Shown here: positions 11,891-22,189 of the stretch, piece after piece
Layout: every line of letters begins with the position of its first letter
How positions within the stretch are numbered: the stretch's first letter is position 1
The notes under the pieces: model-generated
Told to the model about the DNA's origin: nothing
Database searches by the model: none
What the model saw: the letters and a program-made list of their open reading frames with translations, nothing else
Assembly (NCBI RefSeq): GCF_950295315.1
Contig: NC_080165.1
Coordinates: 9,202,417 to 9,266,416 of the forward strand
Source of the DNA: Erinaceus europaeus
Lineage: Eukaryota; Chordata; Mammalia; Eulipotyphla; Erinaceidae
Direction of reading: 5' to 3'
DNA length: 64,000 bases
Program-made: the position numbers and the translations under genes

Positions 11891-12332
11891 AAAGAAGGAA
11901 TATTGGTTCTTTTTCTGTGTGAACTTGACTTCTTCATAAGGTGCTTGAATATTTGATCAAACAGTATGTTTGGCTTCTCTGTAGGGATGTTTCAAATTCA
12001 AATTTGAAAAGTAGATTGAATAAAGTAGATGGCTGTTCCTACTGTGAGTGGGTTTTATCAAAATTTTTGGAGTCCTGAGAACAAAATGGAAGAATGCAGG
12101 AGAATTCCTGATCTCTGCCTTTGAACTATAACTTCTCTCAGTCTAAGATTTGTATTGGAATTATACCACTGGCTTTCCTGGCATTCCAGAGTTCTTGCTA
12201 AAGATGATGAGGCTTCTCAGTCTCCATAACTATATGATCAATTCTATTCAATCCTCAGTCTTTCTCATGCTCTGTCTTCTGTTATAGTGGTGAGTCAAGA
12301 ACTTTTATGTAATGTACAGAAAAATCAGTACA
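11891..12332. other. No feature seen
   Basis: Unique-looking sequence between two SINE-B copies. Confidence 0.55.
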
Positions 12333-12555
12333 GGGGCCTGGGTGGTGGTGCACCTGATTGAGTGCTCATGTGACAGTGTGAAAGGACCTGGGTTCAAGTT
12401 CCCAGCCTTCACCTGCAGGGGGGAGCTTTACAAATGGCGAAGCAATGATGCCAGTGTCTTTATGTCTCTTCTCCTCTCTATCACACCCTTCCCTCTTGAT
12501 TATTTGGCTGTCATTACCCAATAAATAAATACATAAATATAATAAAAAAGTTAAA
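12333..12555 (+). mobile_element. SINE-B
   Basis: GGGTGGTGGTGCACCTGATTG head, CAATAAATAAATACATAAAT tail. Confidence 0.85.
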
Positions 12556-12639
12556 AAATAATACAAAATGAGCATATAACTTGAATACAAGGCCTTTTTT
12601 TGTATACTAGTAGATATGTATAAGAATGCTTATCATGGG

Positions 12640-13135
12640 GCACACCTGGTTAAGTTCACACATAGTCTTCAGTGAGGACCCCCCAACACTTCATCTGCTC
12701 TATTCCATCCTTTAGGTCCATGATTGTTCAACAGTTTGTTTGGCTTTGTATGTTAACTCTCTTTTCAGCTACTAGGTTCCAGATGCCAGCATGATGCCGA
12801 CTAGACTTCCCTGGACAGCCAACCCCACTAATATGTCCTGGAGCTCCACTTCTCCAGAGCCCCACCCTACTAGGGAAAGAGAGAGACAGGCTGGGAGTAT
12901 GGACCGACCAGTCAACGCCCATGTTCAGTGGGGAAGCAATTACAGAAGCCAGACCTTCCACCTTCTGCACCCCATAATGATCTTGGGTCCATACTCCCAG
13001 AGGGATAGAGAATAGGGAAGCTATCAGGGGAGAGGGTGGAATATGGAGTTCTGGGGTTGAGCATTGTGTGGAGTTGTACCCCTCTTATCCTATGTTTTTG
13101 TCAGTGATTCCTTTTTTTAAATAAAAATTTTAGAA
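12640..13135 (+). repeat. HLR fragment
   Basis: Runs from TCTTCAGTGAGGACCCCCC to the A-rich end AAATAAAAATTTT. Lies about 50 bases from the solo LTR at 13191. Confidence 0.8.
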
Positions 13136-13184
13136 AATCAAAGTCAAGAAAAGAAATCAAATAACACAGGGCCATGCATGAATG

Positions 13185-13190
13185 ACCAAT
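13185..13190. repeat. Target duplication, left of the 13.2-kb LTR
   Basis: ACCAAT, repeated at 13743-13748. Confidence 0.7.
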
Positions 13191-13742
13191 TGTTGTTAAA
13201 ATTTTCGGAGGCTCTTGCCGGGCCGGCTAGCTTCACGGCGGGTAACAGAGACGCGGAGACAACGGCTGGGCAGGGAAGCTGTATTTCTTTATTCAGGAAC
13301 AACGATTCATAAACTAAGACAAACTAATCACCAAATAGAACTCTGCTGTCTCTTTGCGGTGGCACAAGCACTCTCTCTCTTACTCTCGAACTCAGGAACT
13401 CCCCAACTCTGGAACTCTGGAACTCTCGTACTGGGGAACCCTCTGAAACTCTGACACACTAGAACTCTCTCTTACTCTGTAACCCTGAAACTCTCGAACT
13501 CAGGAACTCTCCAACTCTGGAACTCTGGAACTCTCGTACTGGGGAACCCTCTGAAACTCTTCCACTGTGGAACTCTCTCTTACTCTGTAACTCTGCAACT
13601 CTCGAACTCAGGAACTCAGGAACTCTGCCACTCTCGAACTCAGGAACCCTCTCCCGGGGTTCCTTGGGGCGGGGCCAAGCAGGCCCGCGAAATTAACAGG
13701 ACTGATCCAATTCTCTTGGCGGGGGGGGGGGGGCTAGAACAA
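13191..13742 (-). mobile_element. Solo LTR (class II/ERVK-like), reverse strand
   Basis: About 550 bp bounded by TG at 13191 and ...AACAA at 13742, with a 6-bp duplication ACCAAT at 13185-13190 and 13743-13748. Read on the reverse strand it has a GC-rich U3, an internal tandem array, an AATAAA signal (TTTATT on + at 13288-13293) and a U5 ending in AACAACA. The last 50 bases resemble the + strand LTR ending at 29243, including the shared 17-mer CGTCTCTGTTACCCGCC. Six-base target duplications are typical of class II endogenous retroviruses. No gag, pol or env sequence adjoins it, so it is a solo LTR left by recombination. The outermost base at the 3' side deviates from TG...CA. Confidence 0.75.
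13368..13650. repeat. Nested tandem repeat inside the LTR
   Basis: Short units of about 8-10 bp built on GGAACTCT / CGAACTCAGG, organised in a higher-order period of 108 bp: the word CGAACTCAGG starts at 13387, 13495 and 13603. It lies in the LTR's presumptive U3. Confidence 0.85.
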
Positions 13743-13748
13743 ACCAAT
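13743..13748. repeat. Target duplication, right of the 13.2-kb LTR
   Basis: ACCAAT, the match to 13185-13190. Confidence 0.7.
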
Positions 13749-14049
13749 GTAAAGCATACGACTGTTTAATCAACCGAAGATGGTAAATGCTTCCATGCTG
13801 TATGCCTGAGTCATGAAAACAAAGTCAAACATTTATTGACTTGATCATCGGAGCTGACCCTGTACCCCAGATTTACTTTGTAAGAACCAACAGGATCAAA
13901 TTCTCCATAAATTATAGCTATACAAGTTTGATTCCAGCTCAATCTGCAGGGCAACTGTGAATTTTTTTCAGGGGATATTTGTTCAGGTGTATAAGGTGAT
14001 AGCCAACATCCTGAACATCCAATAGATTCTTAGCTTTTTGTCTTTTAGT

Positions 14050-14495
14050 GTGAAGCTCTTGATTCAGCGAATGGAAAGTAAGGAGTTGAAAAGGGGTTAT
14101 GATACAACGCCAAGAAATATGTAGGCTGAAAAGCAAAAGACAACCAGATACTTGACTTATATGTGGAATATAGGTAACTAAAATAGCTAGCAAAAAGAAA
14201 AAAGAAAGATGACCACAAAGTTGACATTCAAGACTGTAAGACTATAAAGACTATGGTGGCTATGGGAGGGAGTAGGGAGAGACAAGAGAGGTGGGGGGAC
14301 GGAAGTGGAGATTTCCATTTGGAAGGATGGCACAGGGGCTCTGGCAGTATGTGGTGAACTATAAGCATACACACACATACACACACACACATGCATCACA
14401 TATGCATCACACATGCAGTTAGGTGTGAAACTATATTCCTAGAACCTTATACTACAAGTCAATGTTAAATTGATTAAAATATTGACTGCTTTAAA
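14050..14495 (+). mobile_element. Old L1 3' end
   Basis: TTGACTTATATGTGGAATAT and the following purine-rich 3' UTR resemble the terminal part of mammalian L1. Contains an ACACATAC-type CA run at about 14369-14393. Confidence 0.5.
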
Positions 14496-14554
14496 AAAAT
14501 AATTTAGGTTGAAAAGTCATTAGATGTGGAATTTCCAATTTATAGCTATATGAG

Positions 14555-14750
14555 TTCTATTTTATTTTTATTCATTGTATAGAGACAGAGATAAATTGAG
14601 AGAGAGGGGGGAGATAGATAGATAGACAGATAGACAGATAGATAGAGCCCTACTTCATCTCGTGTGAAGTTTCCCTCCTATGGGTGGGGCCCAGTGCTTG
14701 AACCCAGGTCCTGGCTCATGGGTTTAACCTGGTGCACTAGTGCCAGGACT
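14555..14750 (-). mobile_element. SINE-B
   Basis: GCTTGAACCCAGGTCC with an internal GATA/GACA run (14614-14645). Confidence 0.7.
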
Positions 14751-14764
14751 ACAAATATATGCAT

Positions 14765-14905
14765 TTTAATTTTTTTTTTGTTTTTTAGATAGAGACAGAG
14801 AAAGAGAGAGAATGAAAGAGGCCAGAGCACCTGAGCTTCCTCAAATACAGTGCAGCTTGTTCACATGGCAAAGCAGTACACTAAGGGACCCATTTTCCTG
14901 GCCCA
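14765..14905 (-). mobile_element. Degraded SINE
   Basis: AGATAGAGACAGAGAAAGAG and CCATTTTCCTGGCCC ends only; middle diverged. Confidence 0.45.
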
Positions 14906-14919
14906 TGTATTTTCATCTG

Positions 14920-15092
14920 AAAATATTTTATTTATTTTAATTCTATGAGAGAGAGACAGAGACAGAGAGACAGACAGAAAGATGAGCACTGCTCCGCTCT
15001 GGTTTATTATGATGTGCTGGGCATTGAACCTGGGACCTTTTAACCTCAAGCATGCAAATCTTCTGCATAACCATTATGCTGTCTCCCCAGCC
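14920..15092 (-). mobile_element. SINE-C
   Basis: CATTGAACCTGGGACC and CATAACCATTATGCTGTCTC. Confidence 0.75.
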
Positions 15093-15099
15093 TGTAGAT

Positions 15100-15322
15100 T
15101 ATTTATTTTTTAATATTTTAATTAATTTATTCTTGCACAGAGACAGAGAGAAATTGAGAGGAGGGGGAAGACAGGGAGGGAAAGAGACAGAGAGAGACAC
15201 CTGCAGTTTTGCTTCACCAATTGTGAAGCTTTCCCCCTGCAGATGGGGACTGGGGGCTTGAACCTGGGTCCTTGCACACTGTGATGTGTGCGCTTACCCA
15301 GATGTGCCACTGCCTGGCCTCT
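15100..15322 (-). mobile_element. SINE-B
   Basis: GGGCTTGAACCTGGGTCC and GTGCCACTGCCTGGCC. Confidence 0.85.
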
Positions 15323-15865
15323 GTATTTTATTTCTTAAATAACGTTTTTCTTCAAAATTATTCCCATTTTCTGATGTAGTCGGTAGAAAAATCAACTTAA
15401 GAGAACTCACTGGTGGCTGCCATGCACTCAGAGTGTGAGCAGTGAGAAACAGAGACCAGTCTTCTGTGGTGGAATAAAGCATCTAGTACTTAAGAAAGAA
15501 AGGCTGACTGAACAAGGACAGAAGGAAGCTGTGTCAACCCAGGGTCGCCTGGAGTCTCAGACTGAGTAGCAGTAAAGCCAGGAGCCTGAAGCAGTTCCTT
15601 CACCCTGGAATTCCTGCTCGGTCACAGAGTTTCCAGCAGTGGTCTACTCTTCTTTTGCAATCTCTTCTCCCTTCCCCATGGCCATAGATATGATGCCACA
15701 CATGTGAAGAACTAACCTCAGACCTACCGAATGAGCTCAGTATGTCAGTGATCACACAGAGCTCAGTCTGTGTAACAGAGAAACAATAGACAAATTAATG
15801 GAGGATTTCCCCTATGAGTCGCTAGTGACTGGTTCCGGATCATAACCATCAGAAGTCTAGGTTCC
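15323..15865. other. No feature seen
   Basis: Unique-looking sequence; no coding signal. Confidence 0.55.
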
Positions 15866-16150
15866 AGAGTTGGGCTGCAGCACAATGGGTTAAGTGCACG
15901 TGTTGCAAAGCTCAAGGACCTGAGTAAGGATCCCGGTTCGAGCCCCCAGCTCCCCACCTACAGGAGGGTTGCTTCACAAGCTATGAAACAGGTCTGCAGG
16001 TGTCTATCTTTCTCTCCCCCTCTTTGTCTTCCCCTCCTCTCTCCATTTCTCTCTGTCCTATCCAACAATGACAACATCAATAACAACAACAATAATAACC
16101 ACAGTAATAAAACAAGGACAAAAAAAGGGAAAATAAATAAATATTAAAAA
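15866..16150 (+). mobile_element. SINE-A
   Basis: GGCTGCAGCACAATGGGTTA head, CGGTTCGAGCCCC B box, CAATAACAACAACAAT tail. Confidence 0.9.
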
Positions 16151-16309
16151 TAGTTGTCTGTGTGCAGACAACTTCAGCTGCCAGCACCCTCCAGCATCTG
16201 CTTCTGCTGGGGTGATGTTTTCTTTGTTCAAAGTCACATGCAGCAGTTCACATCCAAAGACTATAGGAGCCTCACTCAAGAATACTGGCTTCTTGTAATT
16301 GCTGTAACC

Positions 16310-16310
<1 letters not shown>

Positions 16311-16356
<46 letters not shown>

Positions 16357-16383
16357 ACACACCACACACCACACACCACACAA
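16311..16383. repeat. (CA)n with CACAC-CACAC tail
   Basis: Pure CA followed by four CACACCA-type units. Confidence 0.97.
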
Positions 16384-17339
16384 GTGCTTTTTACATAAGT
16401 GCTGAAAGATAAAAATGCACCAATGCCCGGTATCTTTAACACTATGACCAAAGCAAGGTTATCCACTGGCCTGGTAACGATGTCTACAGGCTTGGATTGG
16501 ACTTGAGGAAGGGGTGGCTTAAGGATCAGGATCTGAGGGAACCTCCTTCGGCCTCCCAACAGCACTCAAATTAGAAATTTAATTTCAAATTTGCCTCCTC
16601 TCCTCTAAAACCTTATAGCATATGTAGTTTATTCCATCAAATGTAATAATCTAAAATTGTATCTTATCTTATTGGCAAACTTTTTATCCACAGAAGTACA
16701 CCGGGGTCCCAGTTTCCCGGTTTTCTGTGGCACCTGGCAGAGTACTGAGGACTGAGCTAGTGTACATTCGTCAGCCAGCTGGCCTTTAACCCAGGAAGTG
16801 GATATGATCACTACCCCAGATTTCCAATTATGGTGGCCAAGTGGGTTTCACTTTAGTTTGAAGGTTACCTGTCGCATGAAAGCTGATAGAGAATGGAGGA
16901 TAGAGCCCTGCTGTGATTCCCAAAGTGGCATACTTCTCTCTTTGGTTCTCTCAGTCTCTGTGTTTATACTTTATCACTGGAAGCAAAGGATTTCTTTGTT
17001 CCCTTTCTAGGTTGGAAATGAGTCAGCCTTAGTGTTTTTGTTTGTTTTGCAGAACTCTCTTCCATGTTCCTAGAATCATTAGCTCTTGGCAAAGCACACT
17101 TAACTGAAGAAAAAGATGACAGAAGCATCCTTCTGTTCGATTTCCAGACTTTGGAAATTGATTCTGTGCAATATATATATATATATATGATAATTTATGG
17201 GTTTTGCCAATAAGGATATCATTCCAGAGGTCAAAACTCTGGAATTCCTTGTGTTACCTGACTTTAGACTTTTGCTTTTTCCTTCCTCACTTTCTGCCTT
17301 TCCTTCTTTGTCATTACCTGGGATTCACTGGTCTGGGTC
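16384..17339. other. No feature seen
   Basis: Unique-looking sequence apart from the AT microsatellite at 17170. Confidence 0.55.
17170..17188. repeat. (AT)n microsatellite
   Basis: About nine AT units. Confidence 0.95.
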
Positions 17340-17520
17340 GACATTTTTTTCTTTTCTTTTTTTTGACAGAGACAGAGACAGAAAGACAGAAGGAGAGAGA
17401 AAAAGATCCAACAGCACTGTAGCTTCTTCCAATGTGGGGTGGTGTCAATTCTCACCTGGGTGAGGATACAGAATGTCTGCAAAGCAGGTTCATTGCCCAG
17501 GTGAGCTATTTACCTTCCCT
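17340..17520 (-). mobile_element. Degraded SINE
   Basis: GACAGAGACAGAGACAG and a head remnant near 17490-17520. Confidence 0.45.
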
Positions 17521-17829
17521 CACAGCAAATTTCCCAGTCTGTTAAAAATTTGAGAGCTTGTTTGGAGGTTCTAACAGGGGAGCATAGCTATTTGTAGACC
17601 CTCCACCAAAGACCAGTCATCTCTGTTTGGGGGAAGGCCGTCCTCTTTGACTGAGTGCATAGCTTTGGGAAGGAAACACATGGAGCGGTGAGGGAGGAAG
17701 GGGACACCCGCCTAGCCAGCCAGATCAGCCGAATCAACCCTGGTAATCAATAGGATGACAGATGTCACAGCCAGATTGCTCTCACATCCGTTCCTTAAAG
17801 TTTTACATCTTGCATCTTCTGAAGGGAGG

Positions 17830-18607
17830 CTGGACAACATACTCTGTGCTCCACCTGAGAAAGATGGGTTCTGATATTGGGGCAGCTTGGAACATTCCTA
17901 CTCATGACCACAGAATGTGAGCTCGGATCTACAGGGATGCAGAGGTCACATAGGCCTCTAAGATGAATATAGGCCCCAGATCACATCAAATGTGATCGAT
18001 GGGGTTTACAGTCAACAATATTTATACCCCTCCCCCATATTAGGGATCTCTTCCCTGATTCAGCTTTCTGGTCCTTTTCCAGCCATGACATCATTTCCCC
18101 AGACAATAACTTGGATCCACCTGCATATCAGATTTCAGGCTCAGGGAAAAAACAAACAAACAAAAACTAATATAGCCACAGGCCCTTTGGAATACAACTA
18201 AAATATGCCTACTAGCTATCTACAAAACAGAGACCCCCCTCAACTCTTCATCTATACTATTCCAGCCTTTAAGTTCATGATTAGTCAACAACTTGTTTGG
18301 CTTTGTATGTTAACTCTCTTTTCAACCACCAGGTTCCAGATGCTACCATGATGCCAACCAGACTTCCCTGGACAGACAACCCCACCAATGTGTCCTGGAG
18401 CCCCAATTCCCCAGAGCCCCGCCCCACTAGAAAAAGACAAAGAGAGGCTGGGAGTATGTATTGATCTGTCAATGCCCATGTTCATCGGGGAAGCAATTAC
18501 AGAAGCCAGACCTTCCACCTTCTGCATCCCACAATGACCTTGGGTCCATACTCCCAGAGGGATAGAGAATGGGAAAGCTGTCAGGGGAGGGGATGGGATA
18601 CAATGAT
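17830..18607 (+). repeat. HLR fragment, about 780 bp
   Basis: Extends further 5' than most copies (CTGGACAACATACTCTGTGC, CTCATGACCACAGAATGTGA, GGTTTACAGTCAACAATATT) and ends at about 18607 where a SINE-B begins. Confidence 0.8.
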
Positions 18608-18828
18608 AGAAGGAAAGAGGGCCAGGTAGTGCCAGCTAGTTAAGCACACACATTAAGTGCTCAGGGCCCTGGATTCAAGTTCCTGATCTCCACCTGCAGG
18701 GGGAAAGCTTCATTAGTGGTGCAGACACCAGGGCTGCAGGTGTCTCTCTGTCTCTCCCTCTCCAGTTCCTCTCCCTTCTCAGTTTCTCTCTGACTCTATT
18801 AAATAAATAAATACATAATAAGACAGTT
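18608..18828 (+). mobile_element. SINE-B
   Basis: GGGCCAGGTAGTGCCAGC head; AAATAAATAAATACATAA tail. Confidence 0.82.
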
Positions 18829-18833
18829 AAAGG

Positions 18834-19152
18834 GGGGGCAGGCTGTCTTGCACCAGGTTAAGCGCACATAGTATGAAGCATAAGGACCTGTGTAAGGATC
18901 CCGGTTTGAGCCCCCAGCTCCCCACCTTTAGGGAAGTTGATTCATAAGTGGTGAAACAAGTCTGCAGGTGTCTATCTTCTTCTACCTTCTTGATCTTCCC
19001 CTCCACTCCCCCCTCAATTTCTCTCTGTTCTATCCAGGAAAAGGGGAATAAAAATGACCTCCACGACCAGTGAATCCACAGTGCCTGAACCAAGCCTTAG
19101 TGATAACCCGGAGGCAATAAATACATAAGTAAGTAGGTAAATAAATAAATGA
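18834..19152 (+). mobile_element. SINE-A'
   Basis: GGCTGTCTTGCACCAGGTTA head; the CAACAACAA block is deleted, but the extension and AATAAATACATAAG tail remain. It ends beside the SINE that hosts the Vingi-like element. Confidence 0.8.
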
Positions 19153-19155
19153 ATA

Positions 19156-19202
19156 CAATTTTCCCCTGTAAGTGGGGATCAGGGGCTTGAACCCAGGTCC
19201 TT
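19156..19202 (-). mobile_element. SINE-B host of the Vingi-like insertion, left part
   Basis: Reverse SINE-B sequence (CCCCTGTAAGTGGGGATC, then GGGGCTTGAACCCAGG) that stops at the retrotransposon and continues at 20746. Confidence 0.8.
19190..19202. repeat. Target-site duplication, left copy
   Basis: AACCCAGGTCCTT directly abuts the (AAG)n end of the Vingi-like element and is identical to 20746-20758. The duplicated bases belong to the 3' half of the tRNA-like head of a reverse-oriented SINE-B. Confidence 0.93.
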
Positions 19203-20745
19203 CTTCTTCTTCTTCTAGCGTTTGCCCTTCTTCCGTAGCCAGTCAACAGCGTCAGGTTGAGCCTGATGTAAAGTTTCGAGACCTCCTTTGAATCTGGAGA
19301 GGTGGCAGTCGTTGACTATGTGGGTCATAGTCTGTCTGGAGCCGCAGGGGCAGTTCGGGTCGTCTCTGGCTCCCCAGCGATGGAACATAGCGGCGCACCG
19401 GACATGGCCTGTTCGATAGCGATTGAGGAGGGCCCGATCATAACGTGCTAGGTCAAAGCCGGGTTGACGCTCGCAGGGGTCTGTGATGAGGTGTTTGTTC
19501 TTTACCTCAGCTGACTGCCAACTCTGTTTCCAAGAGTCTGAAACAGAGAAGTTCAGTGTAGGAGTAGGAGACCAGATTGGATGACGAGACATCAAGCTTT
19601 GGACAGGGTGGGCGAAGATATCCGCGTATATTGGCAGGTCCGGTCGAGCGTAGACGTGGGAAATGAACTTAGATGATGCCGCATCCAGACGAATATCTGG
19701 CGGGGCGATGTTGCTAAGAACTGGCAGCCATGGAACCGGGGTGGAATGGATGGTTCCAGAAATTATCCTCATGGAGGAATATAATTTGGAATCGACCAAG
19801 TGGACATGGGGGCTACGGAACCATACTGGGGCACAGTATTCTGCAGTGGAATAGCATAACGCCAGAGATGATGATCGCAGTGTGGAAGCGCTCGCGCCCC
19901 ATGAGGAGCTGGCCAGTCTTGCAATGATGTCATTCCTCGCGCCCACCTTTGCTGCAGTTTTTATGAGATGTTCGTGAAATGACAGAGTGCGATCGAGAAT
20001 AACGCCAAGATAGACTGGCTGGGCTTCATGCCGGATTCTCGTATCGCCAAGCTGCACATTAAGCTCACGCGAGGCCGAGGCATGGTGTAGATGGAAAACA
20101 GATGATACCGTTTTTGCAGTGCTAGGGATTAGTCGCCATTTTTGACAGTAATCAGATATCAGAGACATGTCTTTCGTGAGTGTTTCCTCGAGGATGTCGA
20201 ACTTGGATGCCTGAGTTGCACAGCAGATGTCATCGGCGTAGATGAACTTCCTGGAAGAAGTTTCTGGAAGGTCATTGATGTAAATATTAAATAGCGTAGG
20301 AGCCAGAACAGAGCCCTGGGGGAGGCCACTTGAGACAAGTCTCCATCTGCTAGACTTGTCACCCAGATGCACCCGGAATCTTCTGTTTTGGAGAAGAAAC
20401 GATCTAGTGTTGGCCACCCATGGAGGCAGGCATCTTGAGATCTTGACTAGGAGACCACGGTGCCAGACCATGTCATAGGCTGCTGTGCGATCAACAAAGA
20501 CAGCACCCGTCTTTAAATTCTTCTGGAATGCATTTTCAATGTAAGTTGAGAGGGCCAGGGCTTGTTCTCAGGTAGATCTTCCTGGGCGGAAACCAGCTTG
20601 GGCGGGTGATAGGAATTTCTCTGTAAGAGGAGAAATACGTGACGGAAGCAGCCTCTCAAGGAGTTTGTAACACACAGAGAGGAGAGAAATTGGTCTATAG
20701 CTGGCGGCCAGTGTTGGGTCTTCCTTTGGTTTCAAAACTGCTATT
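19203..20745 (-). mobile_element. 5'-truncated non-LTR retrotransposon, Vingi-like
   Basis: A 1.54-kb reverse-strand insertion flanked by a perfect 13-bp direct repeat (AACCCAGGTCCTT at 19190-19202 and 20746-20758). It contains the reverse transcriptase domain and the C-terminal part of a retrotransposon ORF. It ends directly after the stop codon in four AAG units (CTT x4 at 19203-19214 on +). It starts abruptly inside the RT region, which is the usual 5' truncation of target-primed reverse transcription. The protein is unlike L1 ORF2: it has GLPQGSVLAP and YADD motifs and a C-terminal CxC...H...C segment, with no room for an RNase H domain. Known: the Vingi clade (Ingi-related, lacking RNase H) was described from hedgehogs and is patchy in mammals, with horizontal transfer proposed. 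Assignment to Vingi is my inference from host, architecture and motifs; another Jockey/Ingi-group element is the alternative. Confidence 0.85.
19215..20744 (-). pseudogene. Reverse transcriptase ORF fragment of Vingi-like element
   Basis: Reverse-strand frame of about 510 codons covering the RT core through the natural C-terminus. It would copy the element RNA at a nicked genomic target. Visible blocks from the truncated 5' end: the YRPISLLS-type block (about 20697-20676), AGFRPGRS (about 20597-20574), VFVD with the first catalytic Asp followed by AAYD (about 20505-20472), then the uninterrupted 418-codon part starting at the ATG at 20471. In that part GLPQGSVLAP is at residues 49-58 and YADD at 78-81. 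A zinc-binding-like motif (Cys374, Cys376, His384, Cys389) lies near the end. TAG stop at 19215-19217. Only one defect is seen downstream of the truncation point: an in-frame TGA at 20568-20570. The ATG at 20471 is an internal Met, not a native start. The endonuclease domain is missing through 5' truncation. No frameshift is seen, so the copy is young. Confidence 0.85.
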
Positions 20746-20758
20746 AACCCAGGTCCTT
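20746..20758. repeat. Target-site duplication, right copy
   Basis: AACCCAGGTCCTT at the truncated 5' junction of the Vingi-like element. Outside this repeat the SINE sequence resumes in register. Confidence 0.93.
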
Positions 20759-20812
20759 ATGCACTATAACACGTGTGCCGAACCAGGTGCTCCACCTCCT
20801 AGTCCTCTTCCA
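20746..20812 (-). mobile_element. SINE-B host of the Vingi-like insertion, right part
   Basis: Continues the interrupted SINE-B head (TATGCACTATAACACGTG, then AACCAGGTGCTCCACC). Together with 19156-19202 it gives one contiguous SINE once a single copy of the 13-bp duplication is removed. Confidence 0.8.
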
Positions 20813-21261
20813 TATATTTTTTTTGCAAGTTGCATGATGATTTGAAGACATACATACTGAAACATTGTTTGTAATGTTTTCATTTTTCAGCTGATCCCAG
20901 CTGCATAAACATGAAAAGGAGAACTTGTGCTGCTATAAGGTAGGTTTGATGCTGAGCCTGGGTCCAGAGGGAACGGGTTTGCATTGTCTGATATGGTCTA
21001 GGTGGGAAGAGATTACCAGAGACTGATAAGTGGGCTTGACTAGAACTCCAGCCGCTAATAAGCTTAATATCTAGAAGCAGAAGGAAAGCCAGCTGGTTGG
21101 TCTTGCCCTCTTGAAGCAATACAGAATAGTTAGGATCCATATGTGATTTCTTCTAAGATGTAGTTTGAGAAGCATTGGGCTAGAGAAGTGAAGATTTGGG
21201 GGCTGTCAATTCTTCCTTTCTTGCCCAAAATCCCAACTCTTTACTTTTGTGACCTCCCTTC
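20813..21261. other. No feature seen
   Basis: Unique-looking sequence following the SINE that hosts the Vingi-like element. Confidence 0.55.
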
Positions 21262-21520
21262 TTTTTTTTATATATTTAAATTTATTTTCCCTTTTGTTGC
21301 CTTTGTTATTTTTTAGTGTTATCGTAGTTAATATTGTTGTTGTTATTAATGTCATCATTGTTGGATAGGACAGAGAGAAATGGAGAGAGGAGGGGAAGAT
21401 AGAGAGGGGGAGAGAAAGATAGACACCTGCAGACCTGCTTCACTGCCTGTGAAGCGACCCCCTGTAGGTGTGGAGCCTGGGGCTTGAACCAGGGTCTTCA
21501 CACCAGTCTGTGCCCTCCCT
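21262..21520 (-). mobile_element. SINE-A
   Basis: Tail CCCTTTTGTTGCCTTTG and B-box side GGGCTTGAACCAGGG; head truncated. Confidence 0.85.
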
Positions 21521-21627
21521 TCTTACTCCCTTTATAAGAGGCTGGCACACCTTGGAGACTAAGGCTGTTGTGAATTAATCTATTTCAACCTCTGGCTGCA
21601 GGTTCAAATAGCAATAAAGACAATTAC

Positions 21628-21745
21628 TGGGGCTGGTTAGTGGCTTGCCTGGTTACACACATGTTATGATCCACAAAGACCTGGTCCCCACCCACGAGGG
21701 CATACTTGACAAGCAGTGAGGCACCTTGCGGGTGGCTCTGTCTCC
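21628..21745 (+). mobile_element. SINE-B fragment
   Basis: TTAGTGGCTTGCCTGGTTAC head, then lost in a pyrimidine tract (21745-21870). Confidence 0.5.
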
Positions 21746-21869
21746 CTTTCTTCTTTTTCTTTTTCTTCTTCTCCTCCTCCTCTTTCTTTCTCTTTCTCTT
21801 CTTCTTTCTTCTCATTCTCCTCCTCCTCCTCCTTCTCCTTCTCTTCCTTCTCCTACTTCTTCTTTTTCC

Positions 21870-22182
21870 TCCAGCGTTATCACTGGAGCTTTGTGCCTAC
21901 ACTACAGATACCCTGCTCCTGGAGAACATTTTCCCCATTTTTGTTGCCCTTGTTGTTGTCATTATTTCTTTTGTTGTTGTTGGATAGGACAGAGAGAGAT
22001 GGAGAGAGGAGGGGAAGACAAGGGGGGAGAGAAAGACAGACATCTACAGACTTGCTTCACCGCTTATGAAGCGACCCCCCCAGAAGGTGGGGAGCTGGGG
22101 GCTGGAACCAGGATCTTTAAGCTGGTTCTTGCCCTTCCTGCTATGTGCACTTAACCCTCTGCACCTTGCCCGCCCCCTTGCC
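21870..22182 (-). mobile_element. SINE-A'
   Basis: CCAGCGTTATCACTGGAGC extension and GCACTTAACCCTCTGC head. Confidence 0.8.
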
Positions 22183-22189
22183 CCCCACT

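Noticed and set aside
13191..13742. CRISPR-like array
   Set aside because: The 108-bp periodicity is a continuous tandem repeat without unique spacers, within a mammalian LTR.
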